Counted from the stretch's first letter, positions 1-9,712 are shown. The stretch: DNA of 64,000 nucleotides from Flavobacterium daemonense (GCF_007341385.1 NZ_VJYD01000006.1:62001-126000), one strand, 5' to 3'. Notes: generated from the letters alone by a model not told the origin. A program made the numbers and translations.

Positions 1-285
1 TTTAAAGCAATATTGATCTCCATCTCTGTCCATCAACGTTATATATTCGGTGGTATCATCAGAATTGTTCTGGCAGCTGTGCGATATTGTGTATTTATAC
101 ATCACTTTCATGATGTCTTTATCGTAGTTGTAAACTCTTCCGTCCTGAGTAAAAACCCACTTTGTAGTTCGGTGCGTATCAGAAAACCAATTTCCTAAAA
201 TACGTTTTGACGAAGGATCTTGGCTTTGTGCAAAAATCGCAGAGGCAAAAAGGAGCAATGGCAGAATAAAAAACAGCTTTTTCAT
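1..285 (-). CDS. Secreted hypothetical protein, 3' end outside window
   Basis: An open frame runs from an ATG at 285 to the window edge (95 codons, no stop). It begins with a typical signal peptide, MKKLFFILPLLLFASAIFAQ, so the product is probably exported. The mature part starts with a short segment containing GNWFSD and KWVFTQDGRVYNYD, reminiscent of small lipocalin-like secreted proteins that compare a measured state with a threshold, but I cannot assign a family from 75 residues. The C-terminus is missing, so length and function stay open. Confidence 0.75.
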   Translation of the reverse strand, partial: MKKLFFILPLLLFASAIFAQSQDPSSKRILGNWFSDTHRTTKWVFTQDGRVYNYDKDIMKVMYKYTISHSCQNNSDDTTEYITLMDRDGDQYCFK

Positions 286-424
286 AGATTTTCTAATTAT
301 AAAATAGTTGAGTTATTATTTTCTTATAAAAGTACAATTTTGCTTGATTCAGAAAATAGGCATGCTTATAATTTTCTGTTAAATGAAATTTCTAAATTCT
401 ATGTTGTAAAAAAGATAGGATTGG

Positions 425-3400
425 TTATTCTCCCGGAATATAAATATCAAAAAAGGCACCTTTGTTCAGTTCGCCAGTCGCAGTGATAATTCCGTTATGA
501 TTATCGACAATCTTTTTTACAATCGCCAATCCAATTCCGGTTCCCGTATATTCGAGTTTTCCATGCAGACGCTGAAAAACTTCGAATATTTTTGCGCTGT
601 ATTGTTGTTCAAAACCAATTCCGTTGTCTTCAATTCTAATATGGCAATATGTTTTTTCGGGTTGTAAAGTTTTATTTTCCAAAGCAGCGCCTTTCGCAAT
701 TTCACTTTTAATTTTTATGACAATCGGATTTTCTGCAAATGAAAATTTAAGCGAATTGCTCACCAAATTGTATAAAAGCTGCCTAAATTGAAACGGAATA
801 ATATTAGCTTCGCAATTTTCCAAAATTTCAATTTTAGCATTTTTTTGTTCGATTTCTTCTTTTAAATCTTCTTTTACTTCGTTAACAATTTTAGAAATAT
901 CTGTATTTTCAAAAACACGTTCTTGAACATTCGTTCGCGAATACGCCAGTAAATCATTGATTAAGGTTTGCATACGCTGTGCCGCACTTTGCATGCGCTG
1001 AAATTTATCTTTTCCGCTGTTCGATAAGTTTTCAAACTCTTTTTCTAGGATCAGCGAAGCAAAAGTTTGAATTTTTCTAAGAGGTTCTTGTAAATCATGG
1101 CTTGAGATATAAGCAAATGATTGAAGTTCCTGATTCATTTTTTCTAGTTCTTCATTTTTTTGCTCTAGTTCTAAAGCGTTTAATTTTAATTTGTCATCCG
1201 CTTTCTTTTTCTCTGTTAAATCATGCGTCACTTTTGAGAAACCAATAACTTGACCTTTTTTGTTATGAACTGCCGTAATAACAACACTTGCCCAAATATG
1301 AGTTCCGTCTTTACGAACGCGCCAGCCTTCTTGTGTTGCTTTTCCCTTTTCGATAGCAATTTTTAAAAGTTTCTGAGGAAGATTGGTTTTTTTATCAGAT
1401 TCCGTATAAAATGTAGAGAAATTCTTCCCTATGATTTCTTCCGCCTTATATCCTTTAATTTTTTCGGCACCTAAATTCCAATTTTCAACCGTTCCTTCGT
1501 GATTAAGGTATAAAATAGCATAATCCTGAACTTCTTCAACCATCAAATGATAACGTTCCTCACTTTTTTGAAGAGAGTCATTCATTAAATTCAATTCTTT
1601 GGTTCGGGCAGCTACTTGTTGTTCAAGCTCATGCGTAAAAGCTTTTTCAGTATGAATGTCAGTAAAGGCTCCAACCCATTTTAAAATCTTGCCATCTATA
1701 TCTAAAACAGGTTCACCAATTACAGCATGCCACCTGTAATTTCCATCTTTTCTTCTGACACGAACATCACAGCGATAGGTTTCACCGGTTGTCAGGCTAT
1801 GGCTCCATATTCGAGCATTTTCATCAAAATCATCAGGATGAATCATAGCTTTCCATTCTGCTTCTCCATCAGGATGAATTCCTGTGTATTCAAACCATTT
1901 TCCTGAAGCGAATAATGAATTACCTTTTTCATCTGTTTCCCAAATTAGCTGAGGAATACTTTCGGTTAAAGAACGGAATCGCTTTTCGCTTTCTTCCAGT
2001 TCTTGCTGATGGTTTTTTTCATCTGTAATGTCTCTTATTGTTCCAATTAACTTTTCAGGTTTATTGTCTTCATCGTAAAAAAGTTTTCCTTTGCCTTCCA
2101 TCCAATGAATTGAACCATCAATCCAGATCGTTCTGGCTTCATAATTTAAGTAGCCAGATGTAAGAGCCTCTTTAAAAGCCTTATTTCGAATGTGCATATC
2201 ATCCGGATGAAGATGTTTTAGCAATTGGTCATGGGTTAATTTCTCATTCTCTTTATAACCACCAACAATTTCCAGATAGCGAGGAGAATAAAGAGGTTCT
2301 TTGGTTTTTACATTTAATTCCCATGTGCCTAATTCACTGGCTTCTACTATAATTTTTAAGCGTTCTTCATTTTGTTCTATTTTTTTTCGAACCTCAACTT
2401 TTTCGCTGACTTCTGTTACGGTTACAATTATTCCTGAAATAGTTCCATCTTCTTCTTTTAATGGAGAGTATAAAAAATCAAAGTAAGAAATCTCTAATTT
2501 TCCATGACGCTTTAACGGAATTGGCACTTCGTATCCATGAAAAGGAATACCAGTAGTGAATACACCATTTAAAAGAGAGGTTACTGATTCCTCAACTTCT
2601 GGTAGAGAATCAAATAATGGTCTGCCTACAAAAGTGTTTTCTTCTCTGTCCACCAATTTCAAATAGGCCTCGTTAGCCATTTCAACCATATAATTAGGAC
2701 CACGTAAAATTGTAATTCCAATAGGAGCTTGTTTTACTGTATTTCGAAAACGTTTATCAGCTTCTTCAATTTCTTTTCTTGCTTTTACTTGTGCTGTATT
2801 GTCAAGTACCCAAACTGTTACTTTGGTTACTTTTCCTTCAGTATTTTTAAGTGGAGCATATACAAAAGTTACGTATATAATTTCTTCTTTACCATGTCTG
2901 ATGAGCATCATTTCTACTTCATTAGCATAATAAGGATGGCCTTCGTCGATTACTTTTTGAAGCGCATCCTCGTAATAAGGTTTTACTTCTGCAAAGGCAT
3001 CCCAATAATGTTTTCCTGCAATTTCTTCATATGATTTTCCGGCAACTTCAATAAAACTATCATTTACAATTTCACTCACTAAAGTTTCTGCATCCAGTAC
3101 GCAAACACCAATTGGAGATTCCAAAACCAGGCTTCGCAAGTTCTGTTCGTTTTCTTCTATTCTTTTCTTTGCGAGGTTTAGATTTGTTGTTTCTGCGGCA
3201 GTGTTCATTACGCCGTAAATGTTTCCATTTATATCATACAATGGCGTAAAGCTATAATCAAAATAAAAAGTCTCTAATATCCCATTGATCGTAATATCAA
3301 TACGGGTATTCTTACTATGAAAAGATTCGCCAGTTTCATAAACATGACTAATTTGATCAAAAACCAATTGGTTATCCAGTTCCGGTAAAATTTCGGTATA

Positions 3401-4438
3401 TAACTTTCCAACTACATCGTTTCCTTTTCCCCAAACATCCATAATGGATTGGTTGGCGAGTTCAATTCGTTTTTCTTTTCCAACATATACACCAATAGGA
3501 AAAGGTGCATTCTCTACCAATTGTCTTATTTTTTGCTCACTTTCTACAATTTTTGTACGAGCTAAAACTTGTGGAGTAACTTCAATTGCAACTCCTGCAA
3601 CACCAGAGATTGTACCATCAGCCTCTCTAAGCGCTTCATAAACAAAATTAAGGTAAGTCGTTTCGGTTTTCCCATTTCGAGGTAATTTAACCAAATGTTC
3701 ATTGGCAATAAATTTTTCACCAGTTCTATAAACATTATCCAGCAAAATTTCCAAATTTTGGTTTTGCGCTTCCGGCAATGCTTCAAAAATAGGTTTATTG
3801 ATTACTTTTTCAAGTGTTGTTCCCCACAACTGAATCATTTGATCATTTGCAATTTCTACAGTATGGTTTTCGCCTCTAAAAACGCACATAGCAACAGGTG
3901 CCTGCATGATGTTATTTATAAATCTTGCATTGCTTTGCTTCAGGGCTTCAGATACTTTTTTCTTTTCTGTGGTTTCAATTACAGTTACGAGGATACCGCC
4001 AACTTCACCATCTTCTTTTCTAATTGGGCTGTAAGAGAAATCAAAATAACATTCTTCGTCAAATCCATTTCTATTTAAAACAACCATCAAATCCGGAAAA
4101 CTGACTGGTTTTCCTTCCATAACATCTGTGAACATAGGACCGATTGTATCCCAAATTTCCGAAAATGTTTCTCGTGAGCTTATTCCTAAAGCATCAGGAT
4201 GTTTTGTTGCGCCTAAAATAGGACGAAAAGTATCGTTATAAATCTGAGTAAAATCATCTCCCCAAGCAATGTACATCCCGAATGGATTGTTGAGCATCAT
4301 CGAAACCATTGTTCGCAGACTTTCAGGCCATGTATCTGGAGTATTTAAAGAGGTTTTGCTCCAGTCTTTGGATCGTATTAATTCGCCCATTTCACCGCCA
4401 TCGGCTATAAAATAAAGTTCCGCATTTGTATGGCTCAT
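425..4438 (-). CDS. Multi-PAS hybrid-free sensor histidine kinase (8 PAS domains)
   Basis: Cytoplasmic sensor kinase of about 1337 residues with no signal peptide or membrane segment. I count eight PAS/PAC units in tandem (roughly residues 20-160, 165-293, 300-424, 430-556, 560-683, 690-811, 815-936, 960-1080), a coiled-coil linker, a HisKA domain with phospho-acceptor His about 1114 in SSHDLQEPLRK, and a HATPase domain with the N box NLVSNSLKFS, DNGIGF and GTGIGLAIVKK. The ATG at 4438 is preferred to a TTG ten codons upstream that would overlap the preceding gene. The response regulator gene ends 13 bp upstream, so the pair is probably co-transcribed and the kinase likely phosphorylates it. 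Ligands of the PAS domains are unknown. Confidence 0.9.
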   Translation of the reverse strand: MSHTNAELYFIADGGEMGELIRSKDWSKTSLNTPDTWPESLRTMVSMMLNNPFGMYIAWGDDFTQIYNDTFRPILGATKHPDALGISSRETFSEIWDTIGPMFTDVMEGKPVSFPDLMVVLNRNGFDEECYFDFSYSPIRKEDGEVGGILVTVIETTEKKKVSEALKQSNARFINNIMQAPVAMCVFRGENHTVEIANDQMIQLWGTTLEKVINKPIFEALPEAQNQNLEILLDNVYRTGEKFIANEHLVKLPRNGKTETTYLNFVYEALREADGTISGVAGVAIEVTPQVLARTKIVESEQKIRQLVENAPFPIGVYVGKEKRIELANQSIMDVWGKGNDVVGKLYTEILPELDNQLVFDQISHVYETGESFHSKNTRIDITINGILETFYFDYSFTPLYDINGNIYGVMNTAAETTNLNLAKKRIEENEQNLRSLVLESPIGVCVLDAETLVSEIVNDSFIEVAGKSYEEIAGKHYWDAFAEVKPYYEDALQKVIDEGHPYYANEVEMMLIRHGKEEIIYVTFVYAPLKNTEGKVTKVTVWVLDNTAQVKARKEIEEADKRFRNTVKQAPIGITILRGPNYMVEMANEAYLKLVDREENTFVGRPLFDSLPEVEESVTSLLNGVFTTGIPFHGYEVPIPLKRHGKLEISYFDFLYSPLKEEDGTISGIIVTVTEVSEKVEVRKKIEQNEERLKIIVEASELGTWELNVKTKEPLYSPRYLEIVGGYKENEKLTHDQLLKHLHPDDMHIRNKAFKEALTSGYLNYEARTIWIDGSIHWMEGKGKLFYDEDNKPEKLIGTIRDITDEKNHQQELEESEKRFRSLTESIPQLIWETDEKGNSLFASGKWFEYTGIHPDGEAEWKAMIHPDDFDENARIWSHSLTTGETYRCDVRVRRKDGNYRWHAVIGEPVLDIDGKILKWVGAFTDIHTEKAFTHELEQQVAARTKELNLMNDSLQKSEERYHLMVEEVQDYAILYLNHEGTVENWNLGAEKIKGYKAEEIIGKNFSTFYTESDKKTNLPQKLLKIAIEKGKATQEGWRVRKDGTHIWASVVITAVHNKKGQVIGFSKVTHDLTEKKKADDKLKLNALELEQKNEELEKMNQELQSFAYISSHDLQEPLRKIQTFASLILEKEFENLSNSGKDKFQRMQSAAQRMQTLINDLLAYSRTNVQERVFENTDISKIVNEVKEDLKEEIEQKNAKIEILENCEANIIPFQFRQLLYNLVSNSLKFSFAENPIVIKIKSEIAKGAALENKTLQPEKTYCHIRIEDNGIGFEQQYSAKIFEVFQRLHGKLEYTGTGIGLAIVKKIVDNHNGIITATGELNKGAFFDIYIPGE

Positions 4439-4451
4439 TCCTGAAAAAGAT

Positions 4452-4901
4452 TTACGGCTGGAGAACAAATTGTTCTCGCGCAGGCTGTTTTAGATTGTTT
4501 TCGGCAGTTGTACTCAAGGCATTGCTGATTACCGTTTTTAATTTAGCAAATTCCCCAGGTTTTCGTATATAATGTGTTGCTCCTTTTTGGTACATCAAAT
4601 CAACAATTTCAATATCTAAAGAAGTAGAAAATATAATAACAGGAAGTGTGTCAAAATCCCTGATTTCTTTGATTTCTTTAAGGCATTCATGACCATTTTT
4701 GCGTGGCATATTAAGATCAAGAAAAAGAATATCTGGCAAATTTGAAGGAGAATTGGCTTTTAAATAATCCATCAACTGAACACCATCGTGCACGGCTACA
4801 AGAGTTACCGGAAGATTTAATTCGTCAAGTGCTTCTTTAAAAAAAGAGCAGTCGTCATCGTCATCATCTGCAAGTAAAATATTGTAATGCTGTTTATTCA
4901 T
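4452..4901 (-). CDS. Single-domain response regulator (Rcp1/CheY-like receiver)
   Basis: 149-residue stand-alone receiver domain without an output domain. The acidic pocket is the run ADDDDDDC (residues 11-18), the phospho-acceptor is Asp62 in LFLDLNMPRKNG, the Ser/Thr switch lies in FSTS and the conserved Lys in RKPG. The sequence type is that of Rcp1-like regulators that serve PAS- or phytochrome-linked kinases. It precedes the eight-PAS kinase by 13 bp on the same strand, so it is likely that kinase's partner. Without a DNA-binding domain it must act by protein contact or phosphotransfer. Confidence 0.9.
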   Translation of the reverse strand: MNKQHYNILLADDDDDDCSFFKEALDELNLPVTLVAVHDGVQLMDYLKANSPSNLPDILFLDLNMPRKNGHECLKEIKEIRDFDTLPVIIFSTSLDIEIVDLMYQKGATHYIRKPGEFAKLKTVISNALSTTAENNLKQPAREQFVLQP

Positions 4902-5307
4902 TTTGTAATTGGGGTAAAATTAAATTTAAAGCACATTTTTATGATAAAAACAAGACATCGAAAATCAATACAATACGATGTGTTTCAGTCGTTTTGATGG
5001 CCTATTAACCAATATTTTTGTCATATAAACAAGGCTTTGGTTAAATTGTTGTCAATAATAAGCTTTCTTACTGCTAATATATGGCTATTTTTTTGACTAA
5101 GAATACTAATTACGCCAAGAACTTGTACAAATGACATAAAAATATAAGCAAAGCCTTATAATTTGATCTAAGTTGTTCTAAGTCATTTAAATATAATAAA
5201 TTGTTTTTAAAATCTCAGAATTGTTTTAATAATATTTTTAGGAGAAATAACTTGATATTTTAATTTTTATAAGTACTTTTAATGTATAGTTTTAAATCCT
5301 TAAATAT
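4902..5307. other. Divergent intergenic region, AT-rich
   Basis: About 400 bp between the divergent response regulator and lipoprotein genes. It is very AT-rich. An interrupted inverted repeat (TTAACCA near 5006 and TGGTTAA near 5040) is visible, but I see no convincing coding frame, RNA gene or full Bacteroidota promoter. Confidence 0.4.
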
Positions 5308-5778
5308 ATGAAAAACAATCTCTTAAAAGGAATTTTATTGTTGGGTATTTTAACTTCAGTCTTTGCCTGCAATACAAAGAAAGATGAACCTGTCATGGTT
5401 GACAAAGAAGCGATAAAAAAAGAAATTCAGGCCAAAGAAAATGACTTTGCCAGAGTTTATAATTCGGGAGAGCTTACAAGCGTGGGTTATTATGCAGATG
5501 ATGCCATAAGTTATTATCAAAATCACATTCCTTTAATAGGGAAACCAAGTATTGTTGAGTTTTTGAAAGCTAATATCGGTTCTACATCTAATCAGATCGC
5601 ATTTAAAACAGGCGAAATTTTTGTGTCAGATGATGGGAATCAAGTAGTTGAAACAGGAGCTTTTGAAGTTACTGATTCGACAAAAGCGATTATTAATACA
5701 GGAAATTACATGAGTTTATTTGTAAAAAGAGACGGAAAATATGTCTGTGTAAGAGACATGAGCGTATCTGATCAATAA
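5308..5778 (+). CDS. Lipoprotein with SnoaL/DUF4440-like (NTF2-fold) domain
   Basis: 156 residues. The N-terminus is a lipoprotein signal ending in the lipobox SVFAC, so Cys21 would be acylated and the protein anchored in a cell membrane. The remainder (about 35-156) has the pattern of small NTF2-fold SnoaL/DUF4440 proteins: a long N-terminal helix (KENDFARVYNSG), YYADDAISYYQNH, GKPSIVEFLK and a strand-rich C-terminus. Such domains bind small molecules or have no known activity. A related secreted protein is encoded at 21829-22275. A bidirectional hairpin follows. Confidence 0.8.
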   Translation: MKNNLLKGILLLGILTSVFACNTKKDEPVMVDKEAIKKEIQAKENDFARVYNSGELTSVGYYADDAISYYQNHIPLIGKPSIVEFLKANIGSTSNQIAFKTGEIFVSDDGNQVVETGAFEVTDSTKAIINTGNYMSLFVKRDGKYVCVRDMSVSDQ

Positions 5779-5798
5779 ATAAATTACATTCAAATAAA

Positions 5799-5839
5799 AA
5801 AAACAGACTGGATAATTTTTTATCCAGTCTGTTTTTTTA
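5799..5839. terminator. Bidirectional rho-independent terminator
   Basis: A strong hairpin with arms AACAGACTGGATAA / TTATCCAGTCTGTT and T/A runs on both sides lies between the convergent genes ending at 5778 and 5876. Confidence 0.85.
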
Positions 5840-5875
5840 TGTCTATGAAATTCTTATTTGTTTTGTAGTTTGCAA

Positions 5876-7009
5876 TTAGCGTCTGCGTCCGCCTCCGCCA
5901 CTAAAACCACCGCCACCGCCGCTAAAACCGCCACCGCCGCCTGATCTGGTGCGTCCTCCTCCTGAATTAAAGTTGGAAGAACTGCGGTTTGATGTTCCTG
6001 CTGAAGGTCGATCAAATGATGAACTTCTGTCTGATGTTCCAGCCGAAGGACGATTTGATGTTCCTGTAGAAGGACGGTTTACAGATGATCTGTCTGATAC
6101 TCCTGAGCCACGATTTCCAGCTCCATTTGAAGCTCGGTTGGATACGCCGTTATTTGAAGCTCGGTTCGAAACTCCTGTGTTTGTCGCACGATTTGAGACG
6201 CTGTTTCCATAACGTCCGCCTTGATTGTTCCTCGCAACTGTGTTCGATCTCGACCTATTGCTGTTGTAATGATTGATGCTGTTTCTATTGTTGTTGTTTA
6301 TAACGATATTGTTATGTCCGCCATAATGACCTCCATGATAGCCGTAATGACCGCCATGATACCAATGATTGTGACGATAAATCCCAACTGCTAATACCGT
6401 AAAGGCAGCAAAATAAGGTGGATAATATCCATAATAATAAGGAGGATAATAAGGCACATATGCCGGAGAATATACATATTGAACTATTGGTGCCTGTTCT
6501 ACAATTACAGTGGTTGCCGGAGTACTTGTTGTAACGGGATTTTCGCCTTTATAGGCCGGATTCGCAGTTACTGCTGGTACATCTTTTTTGGGCTCAATTA
6601 CATAATTTTTGCCGTACAGGTCTTCATCTCCAACCATTTGAAGTGAAACTTTTCCGTTTTTATCTTTAGATACGAGGATTATCGCAACGTCCTGAGTTTC
6701 GCTTTTACTCACATTCACTTGAAGTATAAAAGTAAAAGAGTTGCCATCTTTTTTGGTGACTACTTTTATAAAATCTGCTTTCTTGTCTAGATTAAGATCC
6801 AAGTTATTGATTCCTGTTTCCTTGAGATTTAATTTTTTTTCAAATTCTTCAATTGTTTTTGATTTTTGAAAAAGACTCAAAACGGCGTAAAGATCTAAGT
6901 TGTCGCCAGGAAGTCCTAAAGGAGGTTCGGTATCTTCGGTTTGGGAAAAAATCGGCTGATACATTACACTTGTCATAACTACTAAAAACAGTAATAGATT
7001 TTTTTTCAT
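5876..7009 (-). CDS. Secreted His/Gly/Ser-rich repeat protein, conserved N-terminal domain
   Basis: 377 residues with a signal peptide ending in QPIFSQ. A conserved N-terminal domain (about 35-140) contains LDLYAVLSLFQKSKTIEEFE and INNLDLNLDKKADFIKV, followed by a Pro/Tyr-rich stretch (about 180-215), a His/Gly/Tyr segment (HGGHYGYHGGHYGGH) and a low-complexity tail of SNRAS/RPSAGTS repeats ending in Gly-rich blocks and RRR. The same architecture is found in the gene at 46893-48152, so these are paralogues. The function is unknown. Surface or periplasmic location is inferred from the signal peptide. The Gly-rich 3' end may be prone to repeat-number change. Confidence 0.8.
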   Translation of the reverse strand: MKKNLLLFLVVMTSVMYQPIFSQTEDTEPPLGLPGDNLDLYAVLSLFQKSKTIEEFEKKLNLKETGINNLDLNLDKKADFIKVVTKKDGNSFTFILQVNVSKSETQDVAIILVSKDKNGKVSLQMVGDEDLYGKNYVIEPKKDVPAVTANPAYKGENPVTTSTPATTVIVEQAPIVQYVYSPAYVPYYPPYYYGYYPPYFAAFTVLAVGIYRHNHWYHGGHYGYHGGHYGGHNNIVINNNNRNSINHYNSNRSRSNTVARNNQGGRYGNSVSNRATNTGVSNRASNNGVSNRASNGAGNRGSGVSDRSSVNRPSTGTSNRPSAGTSDRSSSFDRPSAGTSNRSSSNFNSGGGRTRSGGGGGFSGGGGGFSGGGGRRR

Positions 7010-7285
7010 AATGTGTGGATTTTTTAATTTGCTATATGCAAGTTAGATAATATTACGCATATAAAAAAGCATTAATCTTAATTTTCTTATTATAATTATC
7101 TTTGAATCAGTGTTTTAGTTTCTGGTCCGAATTTGATCAAAAACGAAATTCTGAATAAAATTTGATGAAACTTGTAAAATCCTGCTTAAGCCCTTGTTTT
7201 ACTCAGTTTCTTCAAAATATTGTTATTTAAATAAATTGATATTTGGTCTTATTTTGCAGTTTTTCAGTCGTTTATCGATTAATTT

Positions 7286-7310
7286 TTTGAAATATCAGAA
7301 GGTAAATTTG
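7286..7310 (+). promoter_or_regulatory. Candidate Bacteroidota promoter
   Basis: TAAATTTG at 7303-7310 fits the -7 box TAnnTTTG. A TTTG at 7286-7289 is present but spaced by only 13 bp, shorter than usual. It lies 60 bp before the L,D-transpeptidase-like gene. Confidence 0.4.
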
Positions 7311-7371
7311 CAAAAAAAATAAAGCAGTTTTTCTAAGGAGCTGTTTTTTGCAAATTTTAATTATCTTTTTT

Positions 7372-7971
7372 ATGAATATTTTCAATTTATTTGTCTTCTT
7401 GCTTTTGTCTTTTTCTGCAAATTTGAAACCAATAAACGGAAAGGAAAATTGGTCAGACTCAGATATTGAGCGATTTAATAAACAGCTTGAAGAAGTAAAG
7501 CAAAAAATTAAATCCAATCCTTCGTATAATAATAAAATTGCTTTTTTTGTTGATATGAAAATCAAATCAGGCAAATACCGCTTTTTTGTTTATGATTTGA
7601 TAAACGATAAAATTCTAGACGAAGGTCTTGTCGCAAACGGCTGTGGATCAGAAACCGGAATAGCAGGAAATCTTCAATTCAGCAATGAACCTAATTCTAA
7701 TGCGACCTCTTTAGGGCAGTATTTGATTGGAAAATCATACACAGGAATATTTGGCAAAGCTTATAAATTAGCAGGTTTAGATAACACAAACAGCAATGCT
7801 TTAAAAAGAGCCGTGGTGCTTCATTCGTATTCTGCTGTTCCAGAACAAGAACAAGATTATTATATTTCCAGAAGCCATGGTTGTCCAATGGTGAACGAGG
7901 TTTTTTTTAAAAGACTTCAAAAAATAATCGATGGTTCAAAATTCAATATAATCTTAAATATCTATTATTAA
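7372..7971 (+). CDS. Murein L,D-transpeptidase catalytic-domain protein
   Basis: About 199 residues from the ATG at 7372. A TTG at 7348 is also possible and is preceded by AAGGAG, so the start is uncertain. A hydrophobic N-terminus acts as export signal. The catalytic region has the marks of the YkuD_2-type family: an upstream His in VVLHSYS and the SRSHGCPMV motif with the nucleophile Cys. These enzymes form or cleave 3-3 peptide links in peptidoglycan or attach proteins to it in the periplasm. It stands alone, followed by a glycosidase gene with no obvious link. Confidence 0.8.
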   Translation: MNIFNLFVFLLLSFSANLKPINGKENWSDSDIERFNKQLEEVKQKIKSNPSYNNKIAFFVDMKIKSGKYRFFVYDLINDKILDEGLVANGCGSETGIAGNLQFSNEPNSNATSLGQYLIGKSYTGIFGKAYKLAGLDNTNSNALKRAVVLHSYSAVPEQEQDYYISRSHGCPMVNEVFFKRLQKIIDGSKFNIILNIYY

Positions 7972-8043
7972 ACAGGATAGTGCATGACGCAAAGTTTTTT
8001 GTTATTGGATAATTTTATTACGAACTAACTAACCGTAATAAAT

Positions 8044-9645
8044 ATGAAAATTCAAAAATGGTATTCCTTTCACATTATTCTTATGATGTTTTGTTTTGGA
8101 ATACTAAATAAAACTGCTGCACAAAATCGAGTAATTAAAAACGATATATTTTGGAATACCAAAGACGGACAGCCTATAAACAGCCAGGGCGGCGGTATTT
8201 TCAAATTTCCTGATCCTCATACAGGAAAACAAAAATATTATTGGTATGGCGTTCACTATGCCGAAGCCGATCAATATCGTGCCGATCCTTCTAAAACTTT
8301 GCCTAACGCAACTTTTGAAGCCGTAACCTGTTACAGTTCAGATGATTTTGTGAATTGGACTTTCGAAGCAAATGTTTTGACCAAAGATAAAGTCAATCAA
8401 AACGGAAAAACTTGGGTTGGGCGTTTGGGCGTTGCTTTTATCAAAGAAATCAATAAATACGCCATGTTCGTACAGCACGGAAGCGAAGTGCTGATTACGC
8501 TTTCTGATTCGCCAACGGGTGAGTTTGTCTGGCATCAGAAAATTAATATGGAGAAAATGATTGGAACCAGCAATACTGGCGATCAAACTGTTTTTACTGA
8601 TGAAGATACCGGAAAATCGTATTTGATTTATTCGTACGGAAAAGGACGAAACAAAATCTATGTTTCTGAAATTGGAATGAAAGACGGAAAAGTAAATCTG
8701 CTGGATTGCACGGAGATTTTTAAAGGTGAGAGCCGAGAAGGGAACTGCATGTTCAAATACAAAAATAGGTATTATATGTATGCCTCAAATATTTATGGTT
8801 GGGACGGATCGTTTGCTTATTATTTAGTTGCTGATGATATTCGCGGGCCGTATCTTCCAACCAATGAAATGCTGGTTACAAACGGAGCAGCTGAAGATTT
8901 TGCGCATGTTTCGCAAACTGGTTTTTTCTTTTTGGTAAAAGGAAGCAAACAGGAAACAATTGTGTTTTGTGGCGATCGTTGGGCTGATTTTGCTGGAAAT
9001 GGTTTGGGTTACAATCAATGGTGTCCGATGTCTTTTGATGGGAAAGCGCCGTATTTCAATTCGTTGAGTGCTTGGGAATTGGATGCTAAAACTGGAAATT
9101 GGAAAGTAAATAAAGAGAATAATTATATAAAAAATGGAAGTTTTGAGGCAGATCGCCGACATATTCCGAGTCCTGTAAAACCATTGCAAATTCAGCTGAC
9201 GGGCTGGGCAAGTGAGGTTATTGAAGGAAATAAAATTAGTTTAGACACCGTTACTTCGCCGGTTTTAAATCATTTTAATACAGAAACGGAAAGAAAAACG
9301 GTAATTGGAGAAAAGAGTTTGAATATTAGCGACAAAGTTGATTTTAAAAGGAAAGTATCTCAGATAATCTCATCTTCTCCATATGTAAAACTTGAAGATG
9401 GATTGTACACTTTGACCGCCAAAATAAAAAACAGCGCCGGATTTAATGCTCTTGAAATGTATGCTTTGAGCAATAATAAAAAGTTTCAGTTTGCCATAAA
9501 AGAGGAAAATGAAGAATGGAAAACAATCACGGTAAATAATATCGCCATAAAAGGTGGAAAGGCTGAAATTGGTTTTATAGCAAACGGAAAAGCAAAGTCA
9601 TTTTGTCTTGTAGATGATGTGTCGCTCGTGAGAAGTGGGAAGTGA
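8044..9645 (+). CDS. Secreted glycoside hydrolase, GH43-like, with C-terminal carbohydrate-binding-type domain
   Basis: 533 residues with a signal peptide ending in KTAAQN. The first 350 residues show five-bladed-propeller features of GH43-like enzymes: a blade opening at QGGGIFKFPDPHTGK, YYWYGVHY, TCYSSDDFVNWTFE, GDQTVFTDEDTGKSYLIYSYG and a histidine in DFAHVSQTG. The C-terminal part from about 365 begins with YIKNGSFEAD and looks like a jelly-roll carbohydrate-binding domain. Likely it trims plant or algal galactan or arabinan-type side chains, but the substrate cannot be read from the sequence. There is no SusC/SusD pair nearby, so it is not part of a classical utilisation locus. Confidence 0.8.
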   Translation: MKIQKWYSFHIILMMFCFGILNKTAAQNRVIKNDIFWNTKDGQPINSQGGGIFKFPDPHTGKQKYYWYGVHYAEADQYRADPSKTLPNATFEAVTCYSSDDFVNWTFEANVLTKDKVNQNGKTWVGRLGVAFIKEINKYAMFVQHGSEVLITLSDSPTGEFVWHQKINMEKMIGTSNTGDQTVFTDEDTGKSYLIYSYGKGRNKIYVSEIGMKDGKVNLLDCTEIFKGESREGNCMFKYKNRYYMYASNIYGWDGSFAYYLVADDIRGPYLPTNEMLVTNGAAEDFAHVSQTGFFFLVKGSKQETIVFCGDRWADFAGNGLGYNQWCPMSFDGKAPYFNSLSAWELDAKTGNWKVNKENNYIKNGSFEADRRHIPSPVKPLQIQLTGWASEVIEGNKISLDTVTSPVLNHFNTETERKTVIGEKSLNISDKVDFKRKVSQIISSSPYVKLEDGLYTLTAKIKNSAGFNALEMYALSNNKKFQFAIKEENEEWKTITVNNIAIKGGKAEIGFIANGKAKSFCLVDDVSLVRSGK

Positions 9646-9654
9646 GGGGTAATC

Positions 9655-9682
9655 TGTGAAATGTAATTTGTGAAATGTAAAA
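9655..9682. repeat. Two tandem copies of a 14-bp unit
   Basis: TGTGAAATGTAATT is followed directly by TGTGAAATGTAAAA. The unit matches the three-copy array at 37341-37382 upstream of fumC. Confidence 0.7.
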
Positions 9683-9712
9683 AGAAAAGTAATTTAATTT
9701 GTTAGTGTTTTT

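Noticed and set aside
5949..6212. Plus-strand frame with Glu/Arg-rich product
   Set aside because: Shadow of the repetitive 3' end of the secreted protein gene on the minus strand.
7348..7371. TTG start for the L,D-transpeptidase-like gene
   Set aside because: Not excluded, because an AAGGAG precedes it, but the ATG at 7372 gives a more usual start; both leave the same catalytic domain.
7272..7574. Minus-strand frame of 100 codons
   Set aside because: Antisense to the L,D-transpeptidase-like gene, with a low-complexity product and no start signal.
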